A program made the position numbers and the translations under genes. A stretch of 64,000 nucleotides of DNA. It comes from Halobacillus sp. Marseille-Q1614. Its GTDB lineage: Bacteria > Bacillota > Bacilli > Bacillales > Halobacillaceae. Location: the NCBI RefSeq assembly GCF_902809865.1, contig NZ_CADDWH010000001.1, forward strand, positions 806,001 to 870,000, read 5' to 3'. The notes beneath the pieces are model-generated. The model was not told the DNA's origin, did not search any database, and worked only from the letters and a program-made list of their open reading frames with translations. Below, piece after piece: positions 16,843 through 24,225 of the stretch; within the stretch, counting starts at the first letter, position 1, and each line of letters begins with the position of its first letter.

Positions 16843-16905
16843 TTATCTCGAAGTCAAGTTTTCTAGTAAGGGAGCGATAGTTAAACAGTAGCCTTCGCTT
16901 TTTAA
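16843..16905. repeat. Array repeat R9
   Basis: TTATCTCGAAGTCAAGTTTTC is the left end. GGGAGCGA...TTCGCTTTTT makes a diverged terminator core. Confidence 0.65.
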
Positions 16906-16954
16906 ATAACGAAGTAGGATAGTTTAATGAGAGAGCAGAGAGGTGAGCAATAAA

Positions 16955-17719
16955 ATGTTTAAATGGACTCCTAATAAGTTTACTAACGAAGATAGACTCA
17001 AAACTGCTTATAAAATATTGAAAAATTTGAAAGGTAGATATAAAGACTCATTAATTTCAGTTGCAGTTGAAGGGTCAACAGCTAAAGGGTTGGATGCACC
17101 AGAATCAGACTTAGAGTTAAGAGTACTTTTGGATAAAGACTTTAATTATCATAGGTGGTATGCATTCTTTTATGAAGGTATGTTTGTAGGGGTTAGCTAT
17201 AATTCTGTTTCCAGAACCTTAGAGGCTTCCAAAGTGATTGATTATGAATGGTCAATAAGTGGCGATAACTTGGAAACTGCTGAAGTAATCTTTGACCCGC
17301 ATTATATTTATGATGATCTGAAGGTAAATAATAAGTTTGCTGAGCAAAATGCAAATTTTAACGAACTAATAGTGGAGGCTATCACGGATATGTATGAACA
17401 TATCTATAAAGTTTTTACATTGTCATCTACAAATTACATAGGTATTACTCAGGAGGTAACCAATATAGCTTATTGGTCAGCATTAACGGTTGGTTTAGCT
17501 AACAGATATAAATATAAATCAAATAAAAATATGGTTGAAGAGAGCTTCGTATTGAATAATATACCAGAAAATTATGAACTAAATATAAGAAGCTTGTTTT
17601 TAAATGCACAGTTGAATGATATCCAAAGTGCTGTGAGTAATTTATGGGTAACTTTTGATAACTGGGCTTATCAGGAGTTTGGAATAAATTTAAATGATGA
17701 CAAATTACAATATATTTAA
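16955..17719 (+). CDS. Kanamycin-nucleotidyltransferase-like protein
   Basis: 254 residues from ATG 16955 (GAGGTGA upstream). The active-site pattern is VEGSTAKGLDAPESDLELRV, with GS and DxE as in ANT(4')-type kanamycin nucleotidyltransferase. The second half also follows that family: LANRYKYKSNKNMVEES, then LNAQLNDIQSAVSNLWVTF and a closing YQEFGI. The relation to ANT(4') is recalled from memory and is distant. It may adenylylate an aminoglycoside or something else; resistance is an inference. Single unit between R9 and R10. Confidence 0.7.
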   Translation: MFKWTPNKFTNEDRLKTAYKILKNLKGRYKDSLISVAVEGSTAKGLDAPESDLELRVLLDKDFNYHRWYAFFYEGMFVGVSYNSVSRTLEASKVIDYEWSISGDNLETAEVIFDPHYIYDDLKVNNKFAEQNANFNELIVEAITDMYEHIYKVFTLSSTNYIGITQEVTNIAYWSALTVGLANRYKYKSNKNMVEESFVLNNIPENYELNIRSLFLNAQLNDIQSAVSNLWVTFDNWAYQEFGINLNDDKLQYI

Positions 17720-17755
17720 AATTATGGGTGAGTAAGTAAAAGATTAATTGATTAT

Positions 17756-17860
17756 ATCTCGAATTCGAGTCTTCCACAAAAGGGGGCAAATCTGTAACAA
17801 AAGGGTTTGCTCCTTTTATTTATTATTTAGGCAGGTTTAAGGAAGACTTGAATTCGAGAT
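17756..17860. repeat. Array repeat R10, best complete copy
   Basis: Left end ATCTCGAATTCGAGTCTTCC (17756-17775) and right end GGAAGACTTGAATTCGAGAT (17841-17860) match as inverted repeats at 19 of 20 positions. Between them GGGGGCAAA...TTTGCTCCTTTT forms the terminator. This 105-bp copy best defines the element. Confidence 0.85.
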
Positions 17861-17930
17861 GAATTGAACATGATAAAATAAATTTGAGAAGTGCAACCCC
17901 AAAATAAATTAAAGTAAAGGTAGTGAAAAT

Positions 17931-18410
17931 ATGGATGATTTTCTACCAATAAAAGAAGACCTAGCTTTAATAAGAACTGAAAAAATGACATTTAAGCAGT
18001 ACAACTCCATTCATTCTTATCCAGTTTATAATGTTCAATCTTTTTTCAATGCTATCAATAAACTTACTTATGAAAGGGTCCTAATAGGAGGAGAAGTGAA
18101 CAATAGTTTTTATAATGAAGAAGAGGTGAATTTTAATTTTGAATCAAAAAAGACATTCTCTTTGAATAAATCAAAGAAATATCTTGAATTAATTTTTAAC
18201 AAAAATGATTTCATTAAAGAATTTGATTTAATTAACCAAATTTACTTATTAACCGAAATAAATGATTTTTTCTTTTTGGTTTTAAATCCGATAAAAGGAA
18301 AAAAATACTATGACGTGTTAAGTGAAAAAGTTAGTGTTGAGATAGATGGAGAACACGAAAGAATACTGTGGTTTGAATATGATGCCACTGATATCTATGT
18401 TGCAAGTTGA
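17931..18410 (+). CDS. Protein of unknown function
   Basis: 159 residues from ATG 17931 (GGTAGTG upstream, weak). It is AT-rich and acidic with many aromatic residues, has no signal peptide or membrane helix, and shows no motif I recognise. Its size and lone placement between R10 and R11 fit the other cassette-like units. An immunity-type or small enzyme role is possible but nothing in the sequence proves it. Confidence 0.6.
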   Translation: MDDFLPIKEDLALIRTEKMTFKQYNSIHSYPVYNVQSFFNAINKLTYERVLIGGEVNNSFYNEEEVNFNFESKKTFSLNKSKKYLELIFNKNDFIKEFDLINQIYLLTEINDFFFLVLNPIKGKKYYDVLSEKVSVEIDGEHERILWFEYDATDIYVAS

Positions 18411-18424
18411 CTCTCCTCTAGATT

Positions 18425-18532
18425 TGTCTCAATTTCGATAAATCGATAAAAGGGAACAAATCTGTAAAAAAGGTTTGTTCCCTTTTACTTATGTTTAAGA
18501 TGTCATCTGAAAGGTTTGGTTACGAGATATAT
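18425..18532. repeat. Array repeat R11 with strong terminator
   Basis: TTTGTCTCAATTTCGATAAA is a diverged left end and GGTTACGAGATATATT a diverged right end. The core GGGAACAAA...TTTGTTCCC plus TTTT (18452-18487) is a perfect nine-base stem. Confidence 0.7.
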
Positions 18533-18678
18533 TAAATAAACTCCTTCCATTGGTGATACAATGAATAAAGCGTGTTTGTTAAATAATTACATATATAGTG
18601 TGAAAGTTTCCTGTAATTGACCATTTTGCGATCGCCGGGATTTTTGTCTGTTTAATCTGAGATGCAAGGAGGGTTTTT

Positions 18679-18936
18679 ATGAGTAATAATAGGATTGAGA
18701 AGTTAAGGAAAAAAGCTTCACTCGTGAAGCAGATAGATGCCCCTTCAATATTAGCCGTTGATTTAAATGACATTCTTGAAAGTAATATAAAAGTAACGAA
18801 GTTGATAGATGAAATAGATTCATTAGACAAAAAAGATGAATTAGAAGATCTTTTAATTAACTTGGAAATTGAATTAGATCACATAAACTGGCATTATAAA
18901 AGCTTTAAAAAACAATTAAGTAAGTTATATGAATGA
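18679..18936 (+). CDS. Small helical protein of unknown function
   Basis: 85 residues from ATG 18679 with AAGGAGGG upstream. The sequence is charged and probably all helical, likely coiled coil (ILAVDLNDILESNIKVTKLI then ELEDLLINLEIELDHINW). No motif recognised. It is 47 bases upstream of the SprT-like gene with no repeat between, so the two may be one operon and one unit. Confidence 0.6.
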   Translation: MSNNRIEKLRKKASLVKQIDAPSILAVDLNDILESNIKVTKLIDEIDSLDKKDELEDLLINLEIELDHINWHYKSFKKQLSKLYE

Positions 18937-18983
18937 AATTAGTTAAAAACCTTTGGAAAAAATAGAAACCCCAGGGTGATGAA

Positions 18984-19409
18984 ATGGTTAGAAATGAAAA
19001 TCGAATAGGTTTAAGGATAAGAAGCGATAAAGAAGTAAATAGCGCAGTAAGAGAATCCTGTATTAATTTCGCTAAATGGCTTCGAACAACTCAGGAATTC
19101 CCGATTAGGGTTGTGGTATATCTTAAGAAAGATTCTATTTTAAAAACAATAGAAATAGAAGAGTTTGCAAGTGCTACATTTTTTGCTCCTTCCAATAAAA
19201 CACATGAGCCATATATAAGAATAGCCACAGGTGATTATGAACAGTTGGTATCTGATAGGGGAGAAATAGATGCATTATGGGCAATTTTAAAAAGTATGGC
19301 TCATGAACTAGTGCATTATCATCAATGGATTAATGACAAATATTTTGATGAGGATGAGGCGGAAAGGCTGAGTGAATATTTGTTGGATGAATTTGCAGAA
19401 ACTCTTTAG
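18984..19409 (+). CDS. SprT-like zinc metalloprotein
   Basis: 141 residues from ATG 18984 (GGGTGATGAA upstream, weak). The motif MAHELVHYHQWI is HExxH with a further His, and an acidic C-terminal helix (DEDEAERLSEYLLDEF) could supply another ligand. It resembles small SprT/WLM-like metallopeptidases. The substrate is unknown. It probably works with, or at least is co-transcribed with, the preceding helical protein. Confidence 0.6.
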   Translation: MVRNENRIGLRIRSDKEVNSAVRESCINFAKWLRTTQEFPIRVVVYLKKDSILKTIEIEEFASATFFAPSNKTHEPYIRIATGDYEQLVSDRGEIDALWAILKSMAHELVHYHQWINDKYFDEDEAERLSEYLLDEFAETL

Positions 19410-19417
19410 TAGGATTA

Positions 19418-19449
19418 AAAAAAGAGCTCGTTGCTCTTTTCTTTTTTTA
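19418..19449 (+). terminator. Terminator after the SprT-like gene
   Basis: AAAGAGC-tcgtt-GCTCTTT stem followed by CTTTTTTT, shortly after the stop codon. Confidence 0.7.
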
Positions 19450-19457
19450 AATAGCAT

Positions 19458-19480
19458 TCATCTCAGTTTCAAGTTATCAA
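19458..19480. repeat. Array repeat R12, partial
   Basis: CATCTCAGTTTCAAGTTATC resembles the left end; no hairpin follows. It abuts the truncated acetyltransferase copy. Confidence 0.45.
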
Positions 19481-19542
19481 TTTTGTAACTAACGGAGAAG
19501 GCTAGTTGAAAAAGGGATTTGATATTTACGAGGAGGTTTAAA

Positions 19543-19806
19543 ATGATCTTTGAGGAAATTGATATAAAGAAACATCGAGATACAGTAGTTCAATTTCGGA
19601 AAGATTCATTTAATGTAAGTTTTGGGAATGCTATGGGGTTCGGTGAAGAAGGGGAATATTTAAGCTGGCTAGCTGAAAAAATTAGAGATTTTCCGGAAGG
19701 TTTTGTTTTAGCCAAAGAAGATGGTAAATATATCGGACAACTTGAATTAACTATACGTGAATACGAAGGCAATAAAATTGGGTATGTAAATCCATGGATT
19801 ATGTAA
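19543..19806 (+). pseudogene. Truncated copy C of the duplicated GNAT gene
   Basis: The first 83 or so codons match the acetyltransferase at 13640 and 21318 with a few substitutions (FNVSF for FYVSF, EEGEY for EEEEY). Similarity begins near 19481, in the leader, and stops abruptly at 19791 after GTAAAT, before the acetyl-CoA-binding motif. Five unrelated codons and a stop follow. It cannot be an active enzyme. It differs from copies A and B more than they differ from each other, so it is the older event. Confidence 0.8.
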
Positions 19807-19887
19807 TTAAGTTATTATTGGGGTACCGCCAGCAAAACGCGGAAAACGTACGCTAAGCATGAAATAAAAATCTCAGAGATGAAAAAA

Positions 19888-19930
19888 GGAGAGGAGAGAC
19901 TTAATTATTAAGCCTCTCCTCTCCTTTTTT
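19888..19930. terminator. Strong two-way terminator
   Basis: GGAGAGGAGAG...CTCTCCTCTCC forms an 11-base stem with an extended inner helix and T runs on one side, A runs on the other. It could end the truncated gene and the SpoIID-like gene alike. Confidence 0.75.
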
Positions 19931-20016
19931 CATTATTAATGTGGCATGTTGACTTTCTCGAATTTTTCTTCTATTGGTAATGCAATAAGGGCATATGGCC
20001 CTGATGGGGAGGATAA

Positions 20017-21024
20017 TTAGCTTTGATTTACTTTTGAGATTTCTAAAAGAAATTTTTCATTATCAACAATTTTCACTCCTGTATAGTAGTGTTGAATAAT
20101 TTCTTGATATGTTTTCCCGGATTTCGCCATACCATTCGCCCCATATTGGCTCATTCCTACCCCATGACCATATCCTTCAGAAGAAATGACAATGTGGTCC
20201 CCTTTCTTTTTCCAATGAAAGTCAGATGAAGGTAAATTAAGTTTCTCTCTAATTTGTTTACCCGTTAATTCTTTCCCGTTTAACGTTACCTGGCGTACAC
20301 GGTCTCCGTTAGTCCTTTCCGATATGGAAGCTTCTAAATCAGGCTCTTGTTCGAGGTCAACACTAAGTTTTTCTTCGAAGACAGATACCGGTATAACTGT
20401 TTGATTAGAAGCTTTAGGAGAATCCTTGTCCCATGGACTTTCTACACTTCTAAGGTATGGAAGTTCTGCTGACCAATAATCCTCTGAATTCTCAGTAAAA
20501 CCATTACTTGTAGAAAAGTAAGACGCTGTAATTAAACGATCTTCATAAACGATTACTTGCCCTTGGGTATCATGAACGGCCTCTTTTATTTTATTGATTT
20601 TTTGGATATAGTTCGCGCCCCATTTTTCTTTTAAATCTGCTGTACTACTAAACACTTGGTGAGTGACTGTGTCTGTTACATCGGCTTTTTGGGGAACTGA
20701 GTGGTCTGGATTTAGCAATAATGAGGTAATATACGTTCTCGCACTGAGTGCTTGTGCTTTCAAGGCTTCCTTCTCAAATTCTTCTGGCATTTCACTAGCA
20801 ACTACACCAACTACATAATGTTCTAAAGGGAGTTTTTCTACCACATCTTTTTGAGTACGATAAACACTTACTTCAGTTGATTGGTCTAGTATAATAGTTT
20901 CATCTATACTATTATTTTCTGTCTTCTCTGTAGTTGTCTGGCTTACTTCGTGCTCTTGGGGATTTACATAAGGAACTACGACAGCAGTTGGCAAGATTAC
21001 TATTAATGATGTCATTATTAACAT
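20017..21024 (-). CDS. SpoIID/LytB-domain protein (stage II sporulation protein D homologue)
   Basis: 335 residues from ATG 21024. It carries SpoIID hallmarks: ASEMPEEFEKEALKAQALSA near residue 92 and the C-terminal GYGHGVGMSQYGANGM. SpoIID is a membrane-anchored lytic transglycosylase needed for engulfment during sporulation. The N-terminal hydrophobic stretch is short here. Reading on upstream gives IKPISILYF in frame, ending at ATA 21051, which has an ideal GGAGGGGG six bases away, so the true start may be a rare ATA codon. Alone among cassette-region genes it is on the minus strand and has no spoIIQ or murAA neighbour, suggesting a paralogue. Confidence 0.8.
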   Translation of the reverse strand: MLIMTSLIVILPTAVVVPYVNPQEHEVSQTTTEKTENNSIDETIILDQSTEVSVYRTQKDVVEKLPLEHYVVGVVASEMPEEFEKEALKAQALSARTYITSLLLNPDHSVPQKADVTDTVTHQVFSSTADLKEKWGANYIQKINKIKEAVHDTQGQVIVYEDRLITASYFSTSNGFTENSEDYWSAELPYLRSVESPWDKDSPKASNQTVIPVSVFEEKLSVDLEQEPDLEASISERTNGDRVRQVTLNGKELTGKQIREKLNLPSSDFHWKKKGDHIVISSEGYGHGVGMSQYGANGMAKSGKTYQEIIQHYYTGVKIVDNEKFLLEISKVNQS

Positions 21025-21197
21025 AAAATATAGAATAGATATTGGTTTTATATTAATCCCCCTCCATTTAAATGTTTTTATGGTATTATCTTACTGACAT
21101 GCGTCCTTCTTTATTCCTCTATTTTGGGTCGATTTCATTGGACCAGATGGGGATTTCTTAAAGAAGAGAACGAAGTTTTCACCATGAACGAGGAATA

Positions 21198-21258
21198 TTA
21201 TCTTGAATTTAAATCTTCCGTTATTGGGGAGCTATCCTCCAATAAAGACGATAGCTTT
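21198..21258. repeat. Array repeat R13 with terminator hairpin
   Basis: TTATCTTGAATTTAAATCTTCC is the left end; GGGGAGCTAT...ATAGCT follows. From 21229 the sequence equals that after R5. Confidence 0.65.
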
Positions 21259-21317
21259 TGTAACTCACGGAGAAGGCTAGTTGAAGAAGGGATTTGATAT
21301 TTACGAGGGGGTTTAAA

Positions 21318-21782
21318 ATGATCTTTGAGGAAATTGATATAAAGAAACATCGAGATACAGTAGTTCAATTTCGGAAAGATTCATTTTATGTAAGTTTTGG
21401 GAATGCTATGGGGTTCGGTGAAGAAGAGGAATATTTAAGCTGGTTAGCTGAAAAAATTAGAGATTTTCCGGAAGGTTTTGTTTTAGCCAAGGAAGATGGT
21501 AAATATATCGGACAACTTGAATTAACTATACGTGAATACGAAGGCAATAAAATTGGGTATGTAAATTTGTATTATTTAACACCCGAAATGCGTGGCCAGG
21601 GTAAAGGGAAAACTTTACACCACTACGCTAAGCAATTCTTTAAAAACAATGAAGTTAGTGAGTATCATCTAAGGGTTTCTCCATCAAATAACAACGCGAT
21701 CAAGTTTTATCGTACAATCGGAATGGATGAAGTCGGTACAGAAGTTGATGGAAAAGTAATTAGGATGAAAGGTTATTTATAA
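21318..21782 (+). CDS. GNAT-family N-acetyltransferase, copy B of a duplicated unit
   Basis: 154 residues, identical in protein sequence to the product at 13640-14104, with the same ribosome site (GAGGGGG) and ATG 21318. The acetyl-CoA motif EMRGQGKGKTLHHY is present. The shared segment runs from 21229 to about 21835 and is bounded on both sides by array repeats (R13 and R14), exactly as copy A is bounded by R5 and R6. This boundary pattern is the best sign that units move or duplicate as wholes. Confidence 0.85.
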   Translation: MIFEEIDIKKHRDTVVQFRKDSFYVSFGNAMGFGEEEEYLSWLAEKIRDFPEGFVLAKEDGKYIGQLELTIREYEGNKIGYVNLYYLTPEMRGQGKGKTLHHYAKQFFKNNEVSEYHLRVSPSNNNAIKFYRTIGMDEVGTEVDGKVIRMKGYL

Positions 21783-21828
21783 GATTTCATATTGTACTAG
21801 GGTATGCATTAGTTAACATTTTATAAAA

Positions 21829-21870
21829 ATATCTCGAAATCAAGTCTTCCATAATTGGGAGCATTTCTTG
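21829..21870. repeat. Array repeat R14, left end
   Basis: ATATCTCGAAATCAAGTCTTCC followed by GGGAGCATTTC. No terminator stem or right end. Confidence 0.65.
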
Positions 21871-21908
21871 AGTAAACATATACAAGAACATCACAGGGGA
21901 GATAATAA

Positions 21909-23162
21909 ATGACTAAAGGATTATATGAATTTATAAGTGAAGCAGAGTTAAAAAAGTATGCAGAACTTGCTGTGCGAGCTGGAGTAAATCTGCAAAAACA
22001 TCAATTGTTGATTATTCATAGTGATATACAAAATGCTACGTTTGCCCGTCTAATCCAAACGGTAGCCTACGAGGCAGGGGCTTCAAATGTATTTATAGAT
22101 TGGAAAGATGAACAGGCTGCCAAAGAATTTTACTTAAATGCAACAGATGATGCCATCGATCACTTTCCTGATTGGCAGGCTGCCCGTTTCAAGGAATGGG
22201 AAGATGGAGGTGCTGCTTACATACATATTATTTCTGAAAACTTAGATGTCTTCGAGGAGGTTTCTACAGACAGGATAAATCGTTATCTAAAGGCTTCTCG
22301 TACGAAATTGAAGGACCATCATGCAAAAATCAGATCCCATGAGGTACGTTGGTGTCTTATAGCTGTACCTTCTTTTGAATGGGCTTCGAAAGTATATCCT
22401 CACGTAAGTAAAGAAGAAGCCGTGCAATCGTTATGGCAAGCGATCTTAAGTGGAGCGCGGGTAGATGGAACAGATCCTATCAAAGACTGGGAAAATCATG
22501 ACCGTGCCTTCGATTCTCGAAAAAAGATCCTCAACGAGAGCCAATTTGAAGCCCTGCATTTTACAAATAGCCGTGGAACTGATTTGTTCGTTGGTCTACC
22601 TAAAAATCATCTTTATATCGGCGGGGGTGTCATAGATAAAAAGGGAATACCTTTCTTTCCGAACATTCCTACGGAAGAAGTATTTACGGCTCCCCATAAA
22701 AATAAGGTGAATGGAAAATTGGTAGGTACTAAACCTCTTGTCTATGGGGGAAGTGTCATCGATGAATTTCATCTAATTTTTCAAGATGGAAGGATTACCG
22801 ACTATTATGCCGCAAAGGGACAGGATGTGTTACAGGATCTCATCGAAACAGATGAAGGTTCTCATTATCTAGGTGAGATTGCCTTGGTCTCTAATAAATC
22901 TCCTCTTGCTCAGATAGATACCCTTTTTTACAATAACCTGTTTGATGAAAACACGTCCTGTCATATTGGAATCGGAAATGCATCTCCCTCCAATATTCAA
23001 AATGGTGTTGACCAAACTGAGGAAAAGTTGAAGGCGGCGGGTCTAAATGCTTCACTTTTGTTAGTCAATGTGACTTTTGGTACCGAAGATATGAAAGTAG
23101 TGGGGATTGAAGAAGGTGGAACTGAAGTCCTGCTAATGAAGGATGGGGATTTCCAATTCTAA
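21909..23162 (+). CDS. M29-family aminopeptidase (AmpS/PepS type)
   Basis: 417 residues, the usual length for thermophilic-type M29 aminopeptidases. ATG 21909 follows AGGGGAGA. Family features include the opening LKKYAELAVRAGVNLQKHQ, the region PFFPNIPTEEVFTAPHKNKV with a metal-binding Glu, LGEIALV with a second Glu, and the final histidine region around FDENTSCHIGIGNA. It is a cytosolic metal-dependent exopeptidase. It appears complete. Bacillus genomes carry such genes in the chromosome, so this could be a captured copy. Confidence 0.85.
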   Translation: MTKGLYEFISEAELKKYAELAVRAGVNLQKHQLLIIHSDIQNATFARLIQTVAYEAGASNVFIDWKDEQAAKEFYLNATDDAIDHFPDWQAARFKEWEDGGAAYIHIISENLDVFEEVSTDRINRYLKASRTKLKDHHAKIRSHEVRWCLIAVPSFEWASKVYPHVSKEEAVQSLWQAILSGARVDGTDPIKDWENHDRAFDSRKKILNESQFEALHFTNSRGTDLFVGLPKNHLYIGGGVIDKKGIPFFPNIPTEEVFTAPHKNKVNGKLVGTKPLVYGGSVIDEFHLIFQDGRITDYYAAKGQDVLQDLIETDEGSHYLGEIALVSNKSPLAQIDTLFYNNLFDENTSCHIGIGNASPSNIQNGVDQTEEKLKAAGLNASLLLVNVTFGTEDMKVVGIEEGGTEVLLMKDGDFQF

Positions 23163-23210
23163 ATCGTCTTCAACTTAAAAACAGAGAAAACTGAGTTGGA
23201 AATCTGTTTC

Positions 23211-23250
23211 AATATCTCGAAATCAAGTCTTCTGTTGTTGGGGAGCTTTA
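23211..23250. repeat. Array repeat R15, last copy before the ICE regulatory region
   Basis: ATATCTCGAAATCAAGTCTTC followed by GGGGAGCTTTAGTTG. Left end only. It marks the right limit of the array. Confidence 0.65.
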
Positions 23251-23274
23251 GTTGAATAAGCCCAATATAAAAAA

Positions 23275-23310
23275 GAGGAACTTCAATGAAATTGGAAGTT
23301 CCTCATTTTG
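23275..23310 (+). terminator. Terminator at the array's right edge
   Basis: GAGGAACTTC...GAAGTTCCTC is a ten-base stem followed by ATTTTGTT. Confidence 0.7.
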
Positions 23311-23343
23311 TTAGTAATATCAACACTCAACTTTAACAGAGTC

Positions 23344-23380
23344 AATAAAAAAACACACCAAAAGTGGGTGTGCTTTTTGG
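23344..23380 (-). terminator. Terminator of the ImmR-like gene
   Basis: On the minus strand GCACACCC-actttt-GGTGTGTT runs into a T tract, 20-50 bases after the stop codon. Confidence 0.65.
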
Positions 23381-23397
23381 TTTATTCACAAAATACT

Positions 23398-23823
23398 TTA
23401 TTTTTTATCACTTTCTATTTCTTTTGATTTCTGAATTAAGTATTGAAAATAACTCTCCAATTCCTTTATCTGTTCCGGCCCCATGGACTTCCACTTCTCA
23501 ATATCAAAAAAAGACATATCATCAATTTCGTACTTCTCAAGAAGGCGGTTTATCTCTGATAAAGAATCAAAGTCATTTTCTTTACGTGGTGTAAGGTTGT
23601 GACTATTAATTCTTCCTAATAAGTAATCAGTGGATACATCGAAATAATCAGCAATTTTTTGTAGTGTTTCATAATCTGGCTGCCTCGAACCAGATTCATA
23701 TCGAGAGAGTTGTACGTTAGAAACACCTATTGATTCAGAAACTCTCTTTTGTGAGAGATTATTTCTATCCCGTAAATGTTTAATTCTTTTACCTATAATA
23801 TTCAAGGAAGATCTTCCTTCCAT
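23398..23823 (-). CDS. immR: XRE-family repressor, ImmR-like
   Basis: 141 residues. The N-terminal half is a clear Cro/C1-type helix-turn-helix (LSQKRVSESIGVSNVQLSRY, then IADYFDVSTDYLLG). The C-terminal half is acidic and helical, as in ImmR of ICEBs1 and SinR-like repressors. It is divergent from an XRE gene at 23968, with four operator-like palindromes between. By analogy it keeps the element silent until cleaved by ImmA, whose gene is here about 22.7 kb away. Confidence 0.75.
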   Translation of the reverse strand: MEGRSSLNIIGKRIKHLRDRNNLSQKRVSESIGVSNVQLSRYESGSRQPDYETLQKIADYFDVSTDYLLGRINSHNLTPRKENDFDSLSEINRLLEKYEIDDMSFFDIEKWKSMGPEQIKELESYFQYLIQKSKEIESDKK

Positions 23824-23855
23824 CAGTATTCATGAATACCATTATTTTAACATTA

Positions 23856-23954
23856 TTACCTAATTGGTAAAAACATATTTCCGAATTGGTAATTTATATC
23901 TTTACATTTCCAAAATGGTAATGTAAGATGTGATTATAGTTACCAAATTGGTAA
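23856..23954. promoter_or_regulatory. Four operator-like palindromes between divergent regulators
   Basis: Related 15-mers lie at 23856-23870 (TTACCTAATTGGTAA), 23878-23892 (TTTCCGAATTGGTAA), 23907-23921 (TTTCCAAAATGGTAA) and 23940-23954 (TTACCAAATTGGTAA). The common half-site is TTACC/GGTAA. Their place between immR and xre fits binding by one or both repressors. Confidence 0.75.
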
Positions 23955-23967
23955 TGAGGAGGTGGAA

Positions 23968-24225
23968 ATGATGTTTGAACAAAAAGTAGACTTAAAAAAA
24001 ATAAAAGCCGCTAGAAAAAGTAATGACATTTCTCTTGAACGAATGGCTGAAATACTTGGCTACAACAGTCCTAATGGATACTTTTATTTAGAATCAGGAA
24101 AAAGTAAATTTACTGCAGAAAAACTAGCAAAGGTAAGCGAATTTTTAGGTATTCCAATCGATCAACTATTTATTAAGTATAAAGTTTCCGATTTGGAAAC
24201 TTGTGATTCTGAGGAGGTGATTTAA
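23968..24225 (+). CDS. XRE-family regulator
   Basis: 85 residues from ATG 23968 (GAGGAGG upstream). It is little more than a Cro/C1-type helix-turn-helix (ISLERMAEILGYNSPNGYFY, then LAKVSEFLGIPIDQLF). The start overlaps the last operator region. Near its 3' end the DNA reads GTTTCCGATTTGGAAAC, similar to the upstream operators. It is followed without a gap by the excisionase-like gene. It may act as a Cro-like counter-regulator to the ImmR-like protein. Confidence 0.75.
   Translation: MMFEQKVDLKKIKAARKSNDISLERMAEILGYNSPNGYFYLESGKSKFTAEKLAKVSEFLGIPIDQLFIKYKVSDLETCDSEEVI

Noticed and set aside
7166-23250. Repeats as a CRISPR array
   Set aside because: Units are hundreds of bases to several kilobases apart with genes between, and no cas gene is present.
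7166-23250. Classical integron with attC sites
   Set aside because: The ends do not show the GTTRRRY/RYYYAAC core boxes and no IntI-type integrase is in the window, so only the term cassette-like is used.
23398-23594. Open frame on the plus strand inside the ImmR-like gene
   Set aside because: It is the shadow of a clear helix-turn-helix gene and has no ribosome site or recognisable product.
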